Assembly (NCBI GenBank): GCA_000697055.1
Contig: JNDT01001442.1
Span: forward strand, 1-12,282
DNA: 12,282 bases
Reading direction: 5' to 3'
Source of the DNA: Saksenaea vasiformis B4078
Taxonomy: Eukaryota; Mucoromycota; Mucoromycetes; Mucorales; Saksenaeaceae
The notes beneath the pieces were generated by a model, which was given only the letters and a program-made list of their open reading frames with translations, was not told where the DNA came from and did no database searches. This document shows positions 1 through 7,262 of the stretch, piece after piece (position 1 is the first letter of the stretch; each line of letters opens with the position of its first letter). The position numbers and the translations under genes were made by a program.

Positions 1-559
1 ATTCATAAATGCCACTTGATCCTTTACTTCTCCCCAAGAAACATAAGAAACGGTGTAATCAACCGAGTCTTTCCCAGAAGTCGGTTGGTTCCATTTACGC
101 GCGCTACAACTTGCTTCCGCAGCAATATCATAAGCAAACGTTTTAGATGGCAAACGGGAAAGGCTGTCATCCGTCAGCAGTCTACCCATGAAATTGTCCC
201 CCCCGATGGCTTTCGTGGAGGTATGTTCTACGAATGGTTTGTCGTAAGAGTATTCGTAAAGAAGCCTCAGAACGTTATCCTTTCCCTCTTCAATCTCTAT
301 TGCAGAGTGCTCAGCGGTGTATCCGTCAAAATGATGACCTCGCGAACATCGATTGACAACGTCATACGCCAAAAATTGACTTAACTACTGATAACATCAG
401 ATTACAGCACACGAACATATTAAACTTTTTCTTATTACACTCGCTGATAGCTTCTCGTTTGGATTGTAAGAACTCATTGGAAATAAAGAAGGATGTGCGG
501 TAGTATCTCTTCCATTTATCAATCTGGGCACTCGGAATTGCTCCGTTTAAATTCCACAA
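1..559 (-). CDS. Unknown protein, 3' part beyond window edge, two tentative exons
   Basis: Unrecognised gene read on the minus strand. From 379 to 1 there is an unbroken frame of about 126 codons with no stop, running off the left edge. It is polar and acidic (for example GYTAEHSAIEIEEGKDNV) and ends in this window at WGEVKDQVAFMN. A second frame from about 559 to 441 (for example QIDKWKRYYRTSFFISNEF) joins it in phase if the intron is 380-440 (61 nt, donor GTGTAA, acceptor AAG). That gives the junction REAIS-D-QFLAYD. The motif AYD(V/I) recurs about 78 residues apart, hinting at an internal repeat. No start codon is visible; the 5' exon lies above 559 and is unresolved. The opposite-strand frame 16-384 looks like a shadow. 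The function is unknown. The direction is supported mainly by composition and by the single phase-compatible intron. Confidence 0.35.
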
Positions 560-775
560 GGTTTATGTTAAAAGGCAACACAAACGTTGCGAATCGGGCG
601 GGAGGGAGGGATGTAAAATTGCTTGCCAGATAATGAGAGTCCAAGAGACTGGAATACGAAAATGGTTTTCCGATTCGAAAGGCGACGACTAAATATACAA
701 TTCTAAGAAATACGGTTGATTGAAACAATTGCTGCCGTACGATAGTACAAATTTCGCTAAAGAAAATACACTTGT

Positions 776-781
776 TTTATT
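776..781 (-). terminator. Poly(A) signal AATAAA for the gene ending at 833
   Basis: The plus-strand hexamer TTTATT reads AATAAA on the minus strand, 52 nt beyond the TGA at 833-835. The spacing is normal for a fungal polyadenylation signal. It supports a minus-strand transcript ending here, separate from the unknown gene to the left. Confidence 0.4.
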
Positions 782-832
782 TAGAAAGGGTTTTTTGAAA
801 GAGATGATGGGTGATGCGCGAGAACACAGCAT

Positions 833-1279
833 TCACCCAGCTTTTGGACGTCTTGCAAGACATGAACATCCTTCAAGGGCATCGTGATCAAGCGTGAGTA
901 ACTTCAGATCCTTTGCAGTTATGTGTGATGGCATGCAAGACGTGATTTCAGCACGATCATTAGCCGTGATATCATACATCCTCAAAACTGTAGACAGATC
1001 CTTTCTTTCCAGTACAGTATTACCGATAGACGAGCTGGCACCACGCGGAAGCTGTTGTGATATCCGAGATCCTAAACGAGGCAGCGACATGCTGCTGTTC
1101 AACGGTAATTCACCTAAGGTGACAACTGTGGACGACTGAAGACGACCATTGTCGATGCATTTCAACTTTTGCTTGGTATGGTGTTGAAATGTGAAGATCG
1201 GGGTCGAAATATAAGTCGTCCGCAAAAAGATATGCCTGTGAAGTGGATCAATTGGTAGTAAGCACCAGACACAAGTGTT
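833..1279 (-). CDS. Unknown protein, probable terminal exon
   Basis: A minus-strand frame of 148 codons plus TGA stays open from 1279, immediately after a TAG that could be an acceptor (CTTAG), down to 833. The C-terminal half is polar and low-complexity (SSMSLPRLGSRISQQLPRGA, then ERKDLSTVLRMYDITANDRA), and the protein ends at RRPKAG. No family is recognised. The frame has no convincing initiator methionine at its 5' end, so an upstream exon is expected above 1336. One phase-compatible choice is an intron at 1280-1336 (57 nt, weak donor GTTAAA) preceded by an exon beginning ATGACTTCTC near 1414, but this is speculative. An 81-codon plus-strand frame (894-1139) overlaps it and cannot be fully excluded. 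The AATAAA at 776-781 favours the minus strand. Confidence 0.35.
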   Translation of the reverse strand, partial: NTCVWCLLPIDPLHRHIFLRTTYISTPIFTFQHHTKQKLKCIDNGRLQSSTVVTLGELPLNSSMSLPRLGSRISQQLPRGASSSIGNTVLERKDLSTVLRMYDITANDRAEITSCMPSHITAKDLKLLTLDHDALEGCSCLARRPKAG

Positions 1280-1783
1280 CTAAGTCGTACGTGAAACGCT
1301 GACAGCAAGTGGATGAAAAAAAATAACAAATTTAACCATATCGACACCACAAGTGATCCGCATCATCCAAGACATTGGAAAAGCTGCCAGTAGCCCAAAG
1401 ATATGAGAAGTCATTAATGCTGTAGTAAGATTATATCACTCTTTTTTTCTCACTACTGCTTATCTCCATTGATGCTGTGTGAACCTGGAGCTCCATTTAT
1501 CAAGGATTATCAAATACCACGGTGTATCGTTGGAAATGGACTGAACAAAATGGCTGATGCGTTATTATGTGAAATCCGAAATCCAGCGTCGGTACTTCTT
1601 TAATGGTGCTTTAATATGGTGAATTTGTGTGACATTTGAAAATGGATGGTTGTTCTATGTAACATAGTCCTTCAGACAGTTGTACTTGCGATAATAATGA
1701 GATGGGTGGTATTCCAAACGGTAAGGTTAGGATGATAGGGTCATATTTCATGGCTACTGTGTACTAGAACACTACGAGCATAG
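1280..1783. other. Unassigned stretch between two minus-strand genes
   Basis: Several short frames of 25-45 codons occur on both strands, but none chains into a convincing gene. The longest with its own start is on the plus strand at 1472-1603 (43 codons, containing GAPFIKDYQIPRCIVGNGL). On the minus strand, short frames around 1340-1660 break at TAATAA and TAA. The stretch could hold 5' exons of the gene ending at 833 and the 3' UTR of the gene ending at 1784. No RNA gene or repeat was recognised. Confidence 0.3.
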
Positions 1784-2665
1784 TCAGCTTTTGGTGCTTG
1801 CAGCCCGAGTAGCGGATGTATTCTCTGCAGGTAAACAGTTAGGAGAAATCAAAGCGCTATTATCTTTGCTTGCCTTAAATTGTTCTATTTCGCGTTGGCA
1901 TTCTTCTTCCTGTATCCGCTCAGAATTGATACGACGTAGTTCTTCTGTCATCCTCTCCACGGACTTTTCGTTGTTCGCTGTCTGTATTGTCAATCGAGCA
2001 TTTAACTCAATGGTTGGTCCAAGCGCTGCTCGTTTTGCATTCTACAAGCGATACATACAATTACCATTCAGCCTTACATTTTAGTATATACTTGCGTTTT
2101 CTTGGATTAAAGCCTCTCGATCAAATATCTTCTCGCGTACAGTGGATGGCACAAGTGTTCGTGCCATTTTCCGCTCCAGTCTTGTGACAAGTGTGGCAAG
2201 CACAGCTTCGTCATGTTGATCCACCATTCCCATGGATGCATTTGCTTCCAACGTGTGGCTAAACAATTCGGATTCGTTAGAAACGTGTACATACTAATGT
2301 TATCCGTGTGTGTTACCTAAAGGAGGAGTGCAGCACTTGCTTTATAAGTCGGAGAGCGACAGGTGACAATGGCACCATGTTCGTTTTTTTACTCTTAACT
2401 CCTTGACCATTACGTATAGGTAGAATAGATGTACCTATGTGACAACAAAAAGCGTAAATGATCAAACATGATGCCATGCTGTTGACGTACTAGGAGCATC
2501 GCTGGTGACAGAAAATGCATTGTCATGAACGCTTCGCGTTGGGAATCCTTGCACCGTTGACAAGCTCACCGAAGATAAGGTTCGCGTCCGTTTCCTTGTT
2601 GATCGTGCGCCCTGTGTTTCAGGCAATGTCTGTCTTTCTGATTCTTGTTGACGGCGTCGCCTCAT
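1784..2665 (-). CDS. CENP-Q / Fta7 / Okp1-like inner kinetochore protein, four exons
   Basis: Reconstructed from four phase-compatible exons: 2665-2491, 2434-2317, 2258-2092 and 2025-1784. The introns are 56, 58 and 66 nt; the second carries a CTAAC branch motif. The product is 233 residues. Residues 1-58 are basic and disordered (MRRRRQQESERQTLPETQG). From about residue 80 it follows the CENP-Q pattern as I remember it: a short helix (LSPVALRLIKQVLHSS), then RLERKM at 124-129, the PPST-F-D type segment (LVPSTVREKIFDREALIQEN) near 133-152, and a coiled coil to about 205. CENP-Q/Okp1/Fta7 belongs to the constitutive centromere-associated network (COMA complex) and links CENP-A chromatin to outer kinetochore proteins. 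The start was chosen at 2665 because the ATG follows a TATATATA run; in-frame ATGs upstream (to 2833) would add a less plausible leader. The last acceptor could also be GAG at 2029. The family is inferred from pattern, not from a search. Confidence 0.55.
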
Positions 2666-2874
2666 TATATATAGTAAGAACACGGAAGAGAAAGGATTCG
2701 CCTTCGGACAGCTGAGACCGTCCATCATCAGCCTTTTGACCGCGTGACTACGGTGACCTATGGTGCACTGTTTTGAAGTGAGTTGGTATGGTACGAAAAA
2801 GCTTGAAAAACGTACCCTTAACCAGCGACGCATGGTATCCAGTATAGAATTGACTGGGATGACTTTTCCGATAT
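2666..2874. promoter_or_regulatory. Short divergent intergenic region
   Basis: These 209 bases separate the CENP-Q-like start (minus, 2665) from the candidate start of a plus-strand gene (2875). A TATATATA run sits directly before the minus-strand ATG. If both starts are right, the two genes share one bidirectional promoter. An in-frame extension of the CENP-Q reading to an ATG at 2833 would occupy much of it. Confidence 0.3.
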
Positions 2875-3325
2875 ATGAATGACTTGCGAAGTGTGAGTGA
2901 TTGATAACGAACCTGATAAAATCATTAGGAGATTAATGAGATAGGCATTCGCTTACCTAAGCATCAAACCGTATTATTTACGGCGATACGTGCACTTCCG
3001 TGCACATGGACTACAGGAAGGCAGGCAACAAGCCATAGATGACCTTTTCAGAATCCAAGCCGGTTTCAGCCAATTAAAATCGGTAACGATTTCACCAACT
3101 GAGTATGGCTTTCTGAAGCCTTGATTGCCATCCTGCAGTCCGAATCCGTATCTAAAGGAAAATACTATGAAGCAGCTGGTTGTATCATCATGAAAAAAGT
3201 ACTTATCAGAAATCGTTGCCTCTGATCTTTCCACAACATACGTAACTGCAAAGAAAAGAGAAGTGAGAAGCATGTCTTCATCCACCTTTGTACGATCTTT
3301 TCATAGCTCTGTTTGTGCACAGTAA
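2875..3325 (+). CDS. Small unknown protein, 95 residues, four tentative exons
   Basis: Unrecognised. Exons 2875-2892, 2945-3082, 3139-3198 and 3254-3325 join in phase 0 three times. The introns are 52, 56 and 55 nt, the same size range as those of the secure genes here. Donors are GTGAGT, GTAACG and GTACTT; acceptors are TAG, CAG and AAG. The product starts MNDLRS, contains RAHGLQEGRQQAIDDLF and SKGKYYEAA, and ends in a basic, serine-rich tail (KKKREVRSMSSSTF) before TAA. Predicted character is helical and charged, with no signal peptide or membrane segment. A minus-strand frame at 2974-3285 overlaps it and is the main competitor. Support is the triple phase match and consistent intron lengths; no homology is claimed. 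Confidence 0.35.
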
Positions 3326-3883
3326 TTATATGACTATGAAAGATGTTATCAGAGGATCGTGTATGCGATAAATGCTTATCTTTGTGAAACAGATGCTCAC
3401 GGCAAGCGTAAGGCATCCACTCTTCGTCGTGCTTGCGCGCCTGTTGATGATAAACAATATATGACTTGTACGGTTCTTACAAAAACAACACTTATCTCTG
3501 GAGAAATATTTAGGGAGAAGAAAGAAGGAAAGAAAAGTTTTCCATCATTTTGTTGTCTCCAAAAAAAAAAAGTGTTGGGACCGGTGCGATAGAGCAGTAA
3601 CATAATACAATGAGAGTATCTGCCAAAGAATTCCATCACCGCTGATCAACCGAATGGCGTATACATTTAATTCGTCGCGTGTATGCTATGAAAGTTACCC
3701 GGAATACAAAGCAATAATGCATCCCGCCAGTTGTCCAAGAATATCAGTAAATTGGCTGTCCAAGAGGACTACGAATGGCTGCCCGAAGGAAATCCAGAAG
3801 AATTTTTTTTTTCTTTTTATGTCACTGCTTCTTAAGGACAAAGCGGCTCTGGCTACGCACCCTTCAACCCGATAACTGGTGAC
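3326..3883. other. Weakly coding stretch, no secure gene
   Basis: A plus-strand frame of 77 codons (3359-3592) and a plus-strand frame from 3692 to 3961 interrupted by a single in-frame TAA (3833-3835) are the best coding-like stretches. The second contains LAVQEDYEWLPEGNPEE before the stop and GYAPFNPITGDFIGDADGAR after it. A T10 run at 3802-3811 precedes the stop and could be the pyrimidine tract of an intron. I could not join these pieces to the gene ending at 3325. Confidence 0.25.
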
Positions 3884-3889
3884 TTTATT
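3884..3889 (-). terminator. Candidate poly(A) signal AATAAA
   Basis: On the minus strand AATAAA lies 45 nt past the TAG at 3935-3937, appropriate for the small minus-strand gene just upstream. Confidence 0.3.
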
Positions 3890-3934
3890 GGTGATGCTGA
3901 TGGGGCAAGGTACGGAATTCGTGAATTCAGGTAT

Positions 3935-4201
3935 CTATGCGCATTCCTCCAGCGCATTTGATCGATCTGGAAGCTGCCTCCTTATGTCTCGTATACTAAA
4001 ATTCGCTACCTTGCTTTTAAGCTTGGATATTGCGTCTTGTAAGGCACAGTACCTTTGTATGTGATAGATCTTTGCCTTTGTCATGATGGGTGCAATATCC
4101 ACGGCATTGTGCTTTCAGATTTTTTACTAATCTTTGAGTTACCGATCATGCATTAGTTTACGTCTTGTTCTTACGAAGAAGCAGTATTTGTCTCTTGGCA
4201 T
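3935..4201 (-). CDS. Small unknown protein, 67 residues, two tentative exons
   Basis: Unrecognised. Exon 1 (4201-4175) gives MPRDKYCFF. The intron 4112-4174 (63 nt) has a strong donor GTAAGA, a branch-like ACTAAT and acceptor AAG. Exon 2 (4111-3935) gives 58 codons plus TAG in the same phase. The product has a helical, charged body (YCALQDAISKLKSKVANFSI, then RDIRRQLPDRSNALEE). The length of exon 2, the good donor and the AATAAA 45 nt downstream are the support. Plus-strand frames cross the same DNA, and the true 5' end may lie further upstream. No function can be assigned. Confidence 0.3.
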
Positions 4202-4761
4202 CCGACGGAAAAATAAGAGAAAGGTATATAAAAACGCCATGTACATGCTTTGGATTTTGTTGTCCATAAAAAAGGAATTTAAAATGTCGAGAAGGCAGTA
4301 ATACAGGCACTGTCAGATGGCGATGATCGTTTCAGATGCTTGCGCCACTAACCACATAACAAAATGACACATGAGTCTGCTCCGTCCACTGTACGCTAGA
4401 ATTTGTCCGGAATACAGAGCTGCCATGTATGCCTATATTTTGATGATAGCTGTACGAAGCTTTATGTAGGGCCAACCTTTTTGCGAGATTTGAATGACTT
4501 AGTAAAGCAGGAGTCGTAGTGTAAGATAGAAGACGTCAGCAAGTAATAAAGAAAGAGGAAATTTGGCTATCCAACATCATGTCCATGTTGGTTATCCGAA
4601 GAAAATCTTCAATGAAAATGAACAAAGTAATTACTGGATTTTTCCCATGACTTTGGGTCTATCTGAAATAATTGGGCGTTTCTTCCAGATAAACTCTGCG
4701 CTTTGAAGTACTGTACGTATTGTTACGTTCATCCGATGTTATGATTTGCGTGTCTTACTCT
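4202..4761. other. Unassigned stretch left of the tandem array
   Basis: Plus-strand frames of about 40 codons (near 4399-4518) and 58 codons (near 4530-4706) and similar minus-strand frames exist, but none has a start, convincing splice joins or a recognisable family. Frames of this length are expected by chance at this base composition. A TATATAAA on the plus strand near 4224 is not followed by a usable open frame. Confidence 0.3.
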
Positions 4762-5247
4762 TCCATGTTACGTCAGTGTCACCAATAGCTTTCCACTATC
4801 TAACGCAAAAGATTTGCCATTGTCTCCTGTAAAGGACGTATTAAAGGTAGCGTTCTTTGTCTCACGCAAAAGGCGTGGTAATGATAAGGATTTTTTTTAT
4901 TTCATGTAAAGCGTGTGAGAAAGGTACAATTTTTTGGTCTCACGCAGAAGACGAGTCGGTGTGATAGGCTCCTATCGTCTCATGCAAAGCATGAATCGGT
5001 GATCCGATTTTTTTGGTACGTACAAAAGATGTGTGAAAGGTACGGTGTTCTTGATCTCACACAAAAGGCGTGTCGATGATAGGGTACCATCGTGTCATGC
5101 AAAAAGGTGAACTAGTGATTGGGTTCTTTTGACTCATACAAACAGTGTGTCAGAAACAGGATTCCATCGTCTCATGCAAAAACTGTGTTGAAGATAGCTT
5201 CCTTTTATCTCACACAGAAAGAATGTCTCAGATAACGGAAAGTGATG
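4762..5247. repeat. Degenerate tandem array, about 38-40 bp period, about 13 units
   Basis: Units begin at about 4762, 4800 (shortened), 4824, 4861, 4901, 4939, 4979, 5018, 5056, 5094, 5133, 5171 and 5209. The unit core is close to CTCACGCAAAAGGCGTGT followed by a variable 20-base tail. Several cores are small inverted repeats: CACGC-AAAAG-GCGTG at 4861 and TCATGC-AAA-GCATGA at 4979. Tails fall into two kinds, ending (C/T)ATCGT (4978, 5093, 5170) or T-rich, suggesting a partial dimeric period near 77 bp. The array is intergenic. It is not a CRISPR: this is a eukaryote-type locus and the tails are related, not unique. A minisatellite is the simplest reading; a structured transcript is possible. 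Confidence 0.8.
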
Positions 5248-5369
5248 CATATTTAAAGGGACCACCTCTTTTTCCTTTTTTTTTCTTTGGCTCTGTTCTT
5301 CTTAACATCCCCGGTACGGATGTCAACTTTTTATTACATATCCAGGATCACTCATGTTATTTGTATGCC

Positions 5370-5650
5370 GTTTAGGCTGCATGACCGCCGCCCCGAACGG
5401 TCTTGGCCGTGTTGGTGCTTTATGCCCACAATCAAAGTACGTAAACGTCGTCGCACACGCACACTCAGTATCGCTCATCTCCCGCAATAGATTCGCCAGA
5501 CGATGTATCGCTTCAAGTCCACTGCACACCGTCTACAATGGCCGCTCCCAAGCCATAGGGTCTCCCCCAACCTCTCACCCCCCCCGCCGCTTCAGGTGCG
5601 GGTCTTTGACTCCCGTCGATGGGCGGGATTACCCCTTCGGGGGTAAGTGA
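5370..5650. other. GC-rich island with strong hairpins
   Basis: Base composition jumps from A+T-rich flanks to roughly 64% G+C in 5521-5640 by my count. The right end holds a C8 run, a CCCG...CGGG stem (about 5612-5627) and a TACCCC-TTCG-GGGGTA hairpin with a UUCG-type loop (about 5630-5646). A plus-strand frame (5354-5650, 98 codons) and a minus-strand frame (5323-5529) both cross it and neither resembles a known protein. A structured non-coding RNA, a GC-rich regulatory element or a coding exon are all possible; I cannot choose. Confidence 0.4.
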
Positions 5651-5961
5651 AAAGACATCAAAGCACCTTTCATTTACTAACCATCAATTATTTTTTATGC
5701 TGCCTGAATAAATTTTGCGTCAGTTGAAGACCAAGTACATGTAAGTTGATTGATCTTCAGACGAAAAGTTGACGTAGTGATGGCCGCATATTCGATTCTT
5801 CTTTAGCGCAAACTTGGCTCTTCAGAGACGCAAGATTTACTTAGTGTAGCGTAAAAGACAATTCAATAAACAGTATGCTATTTGTAAAATATACAAGAAG
5901 AAACAAGAAAAAGGAAAGAGAGGGGAGTATTGTCGTATAGAACAAGGAAATACAGAACCGT
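5651..5961. other. Intergenic region downstream of the FA2H gene
   Basis: A+T-rich, with short frames only. It should contain the 3' UTR of the fatty acid hydroxylase gene that ends at 5962. No clear AATAAA is seen on the minus strand near the stop. Nothing else was recognised. Confidence 0.35.
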
Positions 5962-7038
5962 CTAGTTCGTTCTTCCTTTTACGTCGAGTGACAACGGTGT
6001 TCCAAAGATATAATCCCATAGCTTGGATGTAATACCGAATGCAGTTTCATAATCTTTGTAATGATGCGCCAAGTGATATCGCTTCATTTCCTTGAAGTAA
6101 ACTTCGATGACTTGTGCGTGATGCAGGTAATAGTGAATCAGATCGTAGCAGACATAGCCAAAAAATGCACCTGCAACAAATGCATAAGCGAATGCAGGTG
6201 GGAATAGCCAATGTGCTAGCTTAATAACTGGAGATCCTAGCAAGATTGTCAAGGCTGGAGGCATGACCAGACGAAGCCTGGATTTAAAGCAAGTCAGAGA
6301 GAAAGTAGTTCTACTGGATAGTTCTTACCGATCCATGGGCATATGATGATGAATACCATGCAATGTAAAGTGAATCAGCAACGCCGCAGGATGGTCAGGG
6401 AGCCAGTCATCGAAATGGAATAAAAATCGATGGAGCCAATATTCAAGCAAGGTCCAGAACAGGATACCAATTGCAAAACCTTTCAATGTCACATCCGCGG
6501 GCGTCATTGGTGTGTTTGCAGATTGCCAGAGTTGATAGCATATGAATGGTAACCAGATAATAGGAATGACATACCACGACGTACGGGAAAGCAGATCCAG
6601 GACAGGATCACTGAAATAGGGGACATAATGTGGAACAAAGCGTGGCCGATGTACTTGTTCCAAGTAAAATGATTTGGAGTAAGTAGCGTTCCAAAGTTGA
6701 CCAAACAACGGTTTGCGCAGATCCAAAAACGACTCGTCTCGCGCCACCACAGGCTTCTTTGTCGTAGGGGCTGACGCTGTTACATTTGTTTCATCGCTTA
6801 CAAGGTCTCCCAAGAGATATTCCTCCAACAAATCGTAGGCCGCTTCCGAATGTGTATGGTAGGTCTCGTCGTCCAGAACAGTGGTGACATCGGCACCAGC
6901 AAACTGAAGCAGAATCTCTTCGCCACCGGGATGGTCACGTACGAATTCCGTGACATCGTACACCTTGCCTTTGTATATCATCCAACATGAGTCATCTGAA
7001 TTGTGCTCCTGTACTTGGCTCAGAGTAAACGACGCCAT
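5962..7038 (-). CDS. SCS7: Fatty acid 2-hydroxylase (cytochrome b5 + di-iron hydroxylase), two exons
   Basis: Sphingolipid alpha-hydroxylase of the Scs7/FA2H family. It is an ER membrane enzyme that adds the 2-hydroxyl group to the very-long-chain acyl chain of ceramide, with electrons passed through its own cytochrome b5 domain. Exons are 7038-6329 and 6277-5962; the 51-nt intron 6278-6328 (GTAAGA...CCAG) splits the Arg codon of MPMDR/LRLVMPP. The product is 341 residues, slightly short for the family. Residues 5-80 are the b5 domain, with HPGG (heme His36) and His63 in HSEAAYDLL. The di-iron histidine clusters are complete: H203/H208 (EYWLHRFLFH), H227/H230/H231 (LHGIHHHMPMDR), H285/H289/H290 (HYYLHH) and H305/H308/H309 (HLAHH). 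Hydrophobic segments near 152-170, 184-202, 241-262 and 265-283 fit a multi-pass protein. The start is the ATG at 7038; a longer frame upstream has no ATG. Confidence 0.95.
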
Positions 7039-7262
7039 GAAAGACAACAAAAGACGAACCAAGGTTCAAAAAAATGGTGTGATGAGCGAAGGTTATTGAA
7101 AGTGGCAATGTTATTGAAACTCAGTCCTGCACGTCAGGTTGGCTCAGAAGAAAAGGGGCTGTCAATGGATCAAGCCTTGCATGTGAAAACTCCAGCTGTA
7201 GATGCATCGATCTTTTATATAATTTTTTGTACTATTTACATATTCCATAATCATCCCGTTTT

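Noticed and set aside
16..384. Plus-strand frame of 122 codons
   Set aside because: Composition looks like the shadow of the polar minus-strand frame over the same bases; no family resemblance.
3359..3410. Vps39/TRAP1-like C-terminal motif (SEDRVCDKC) read in one plus-strand frame near 3350
   Set aside because: The frame closes three codons later and the expected Phe-Pro-Gly and His-Cys segments do not follow in any frame.
4800..5247. CRISPR-like array (short repeats separated by about 20-base spacers)
   Set aside because: The spacers are themselves related and fall into two classes, the repeats are badly degenerate, and the surrounding genes are eukaryotic with introns.
5145..5375. Plus-strand 76-codon frame
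   Set aside because: It starts inside the tandem repeat array and runs out into T-rich DNA; no protein character.
6504..6704. Minus-strand 66-codon frame inside the hydroxylase gene
   Set aside because: It lies wholly within FA2H exon 1 in another frame.
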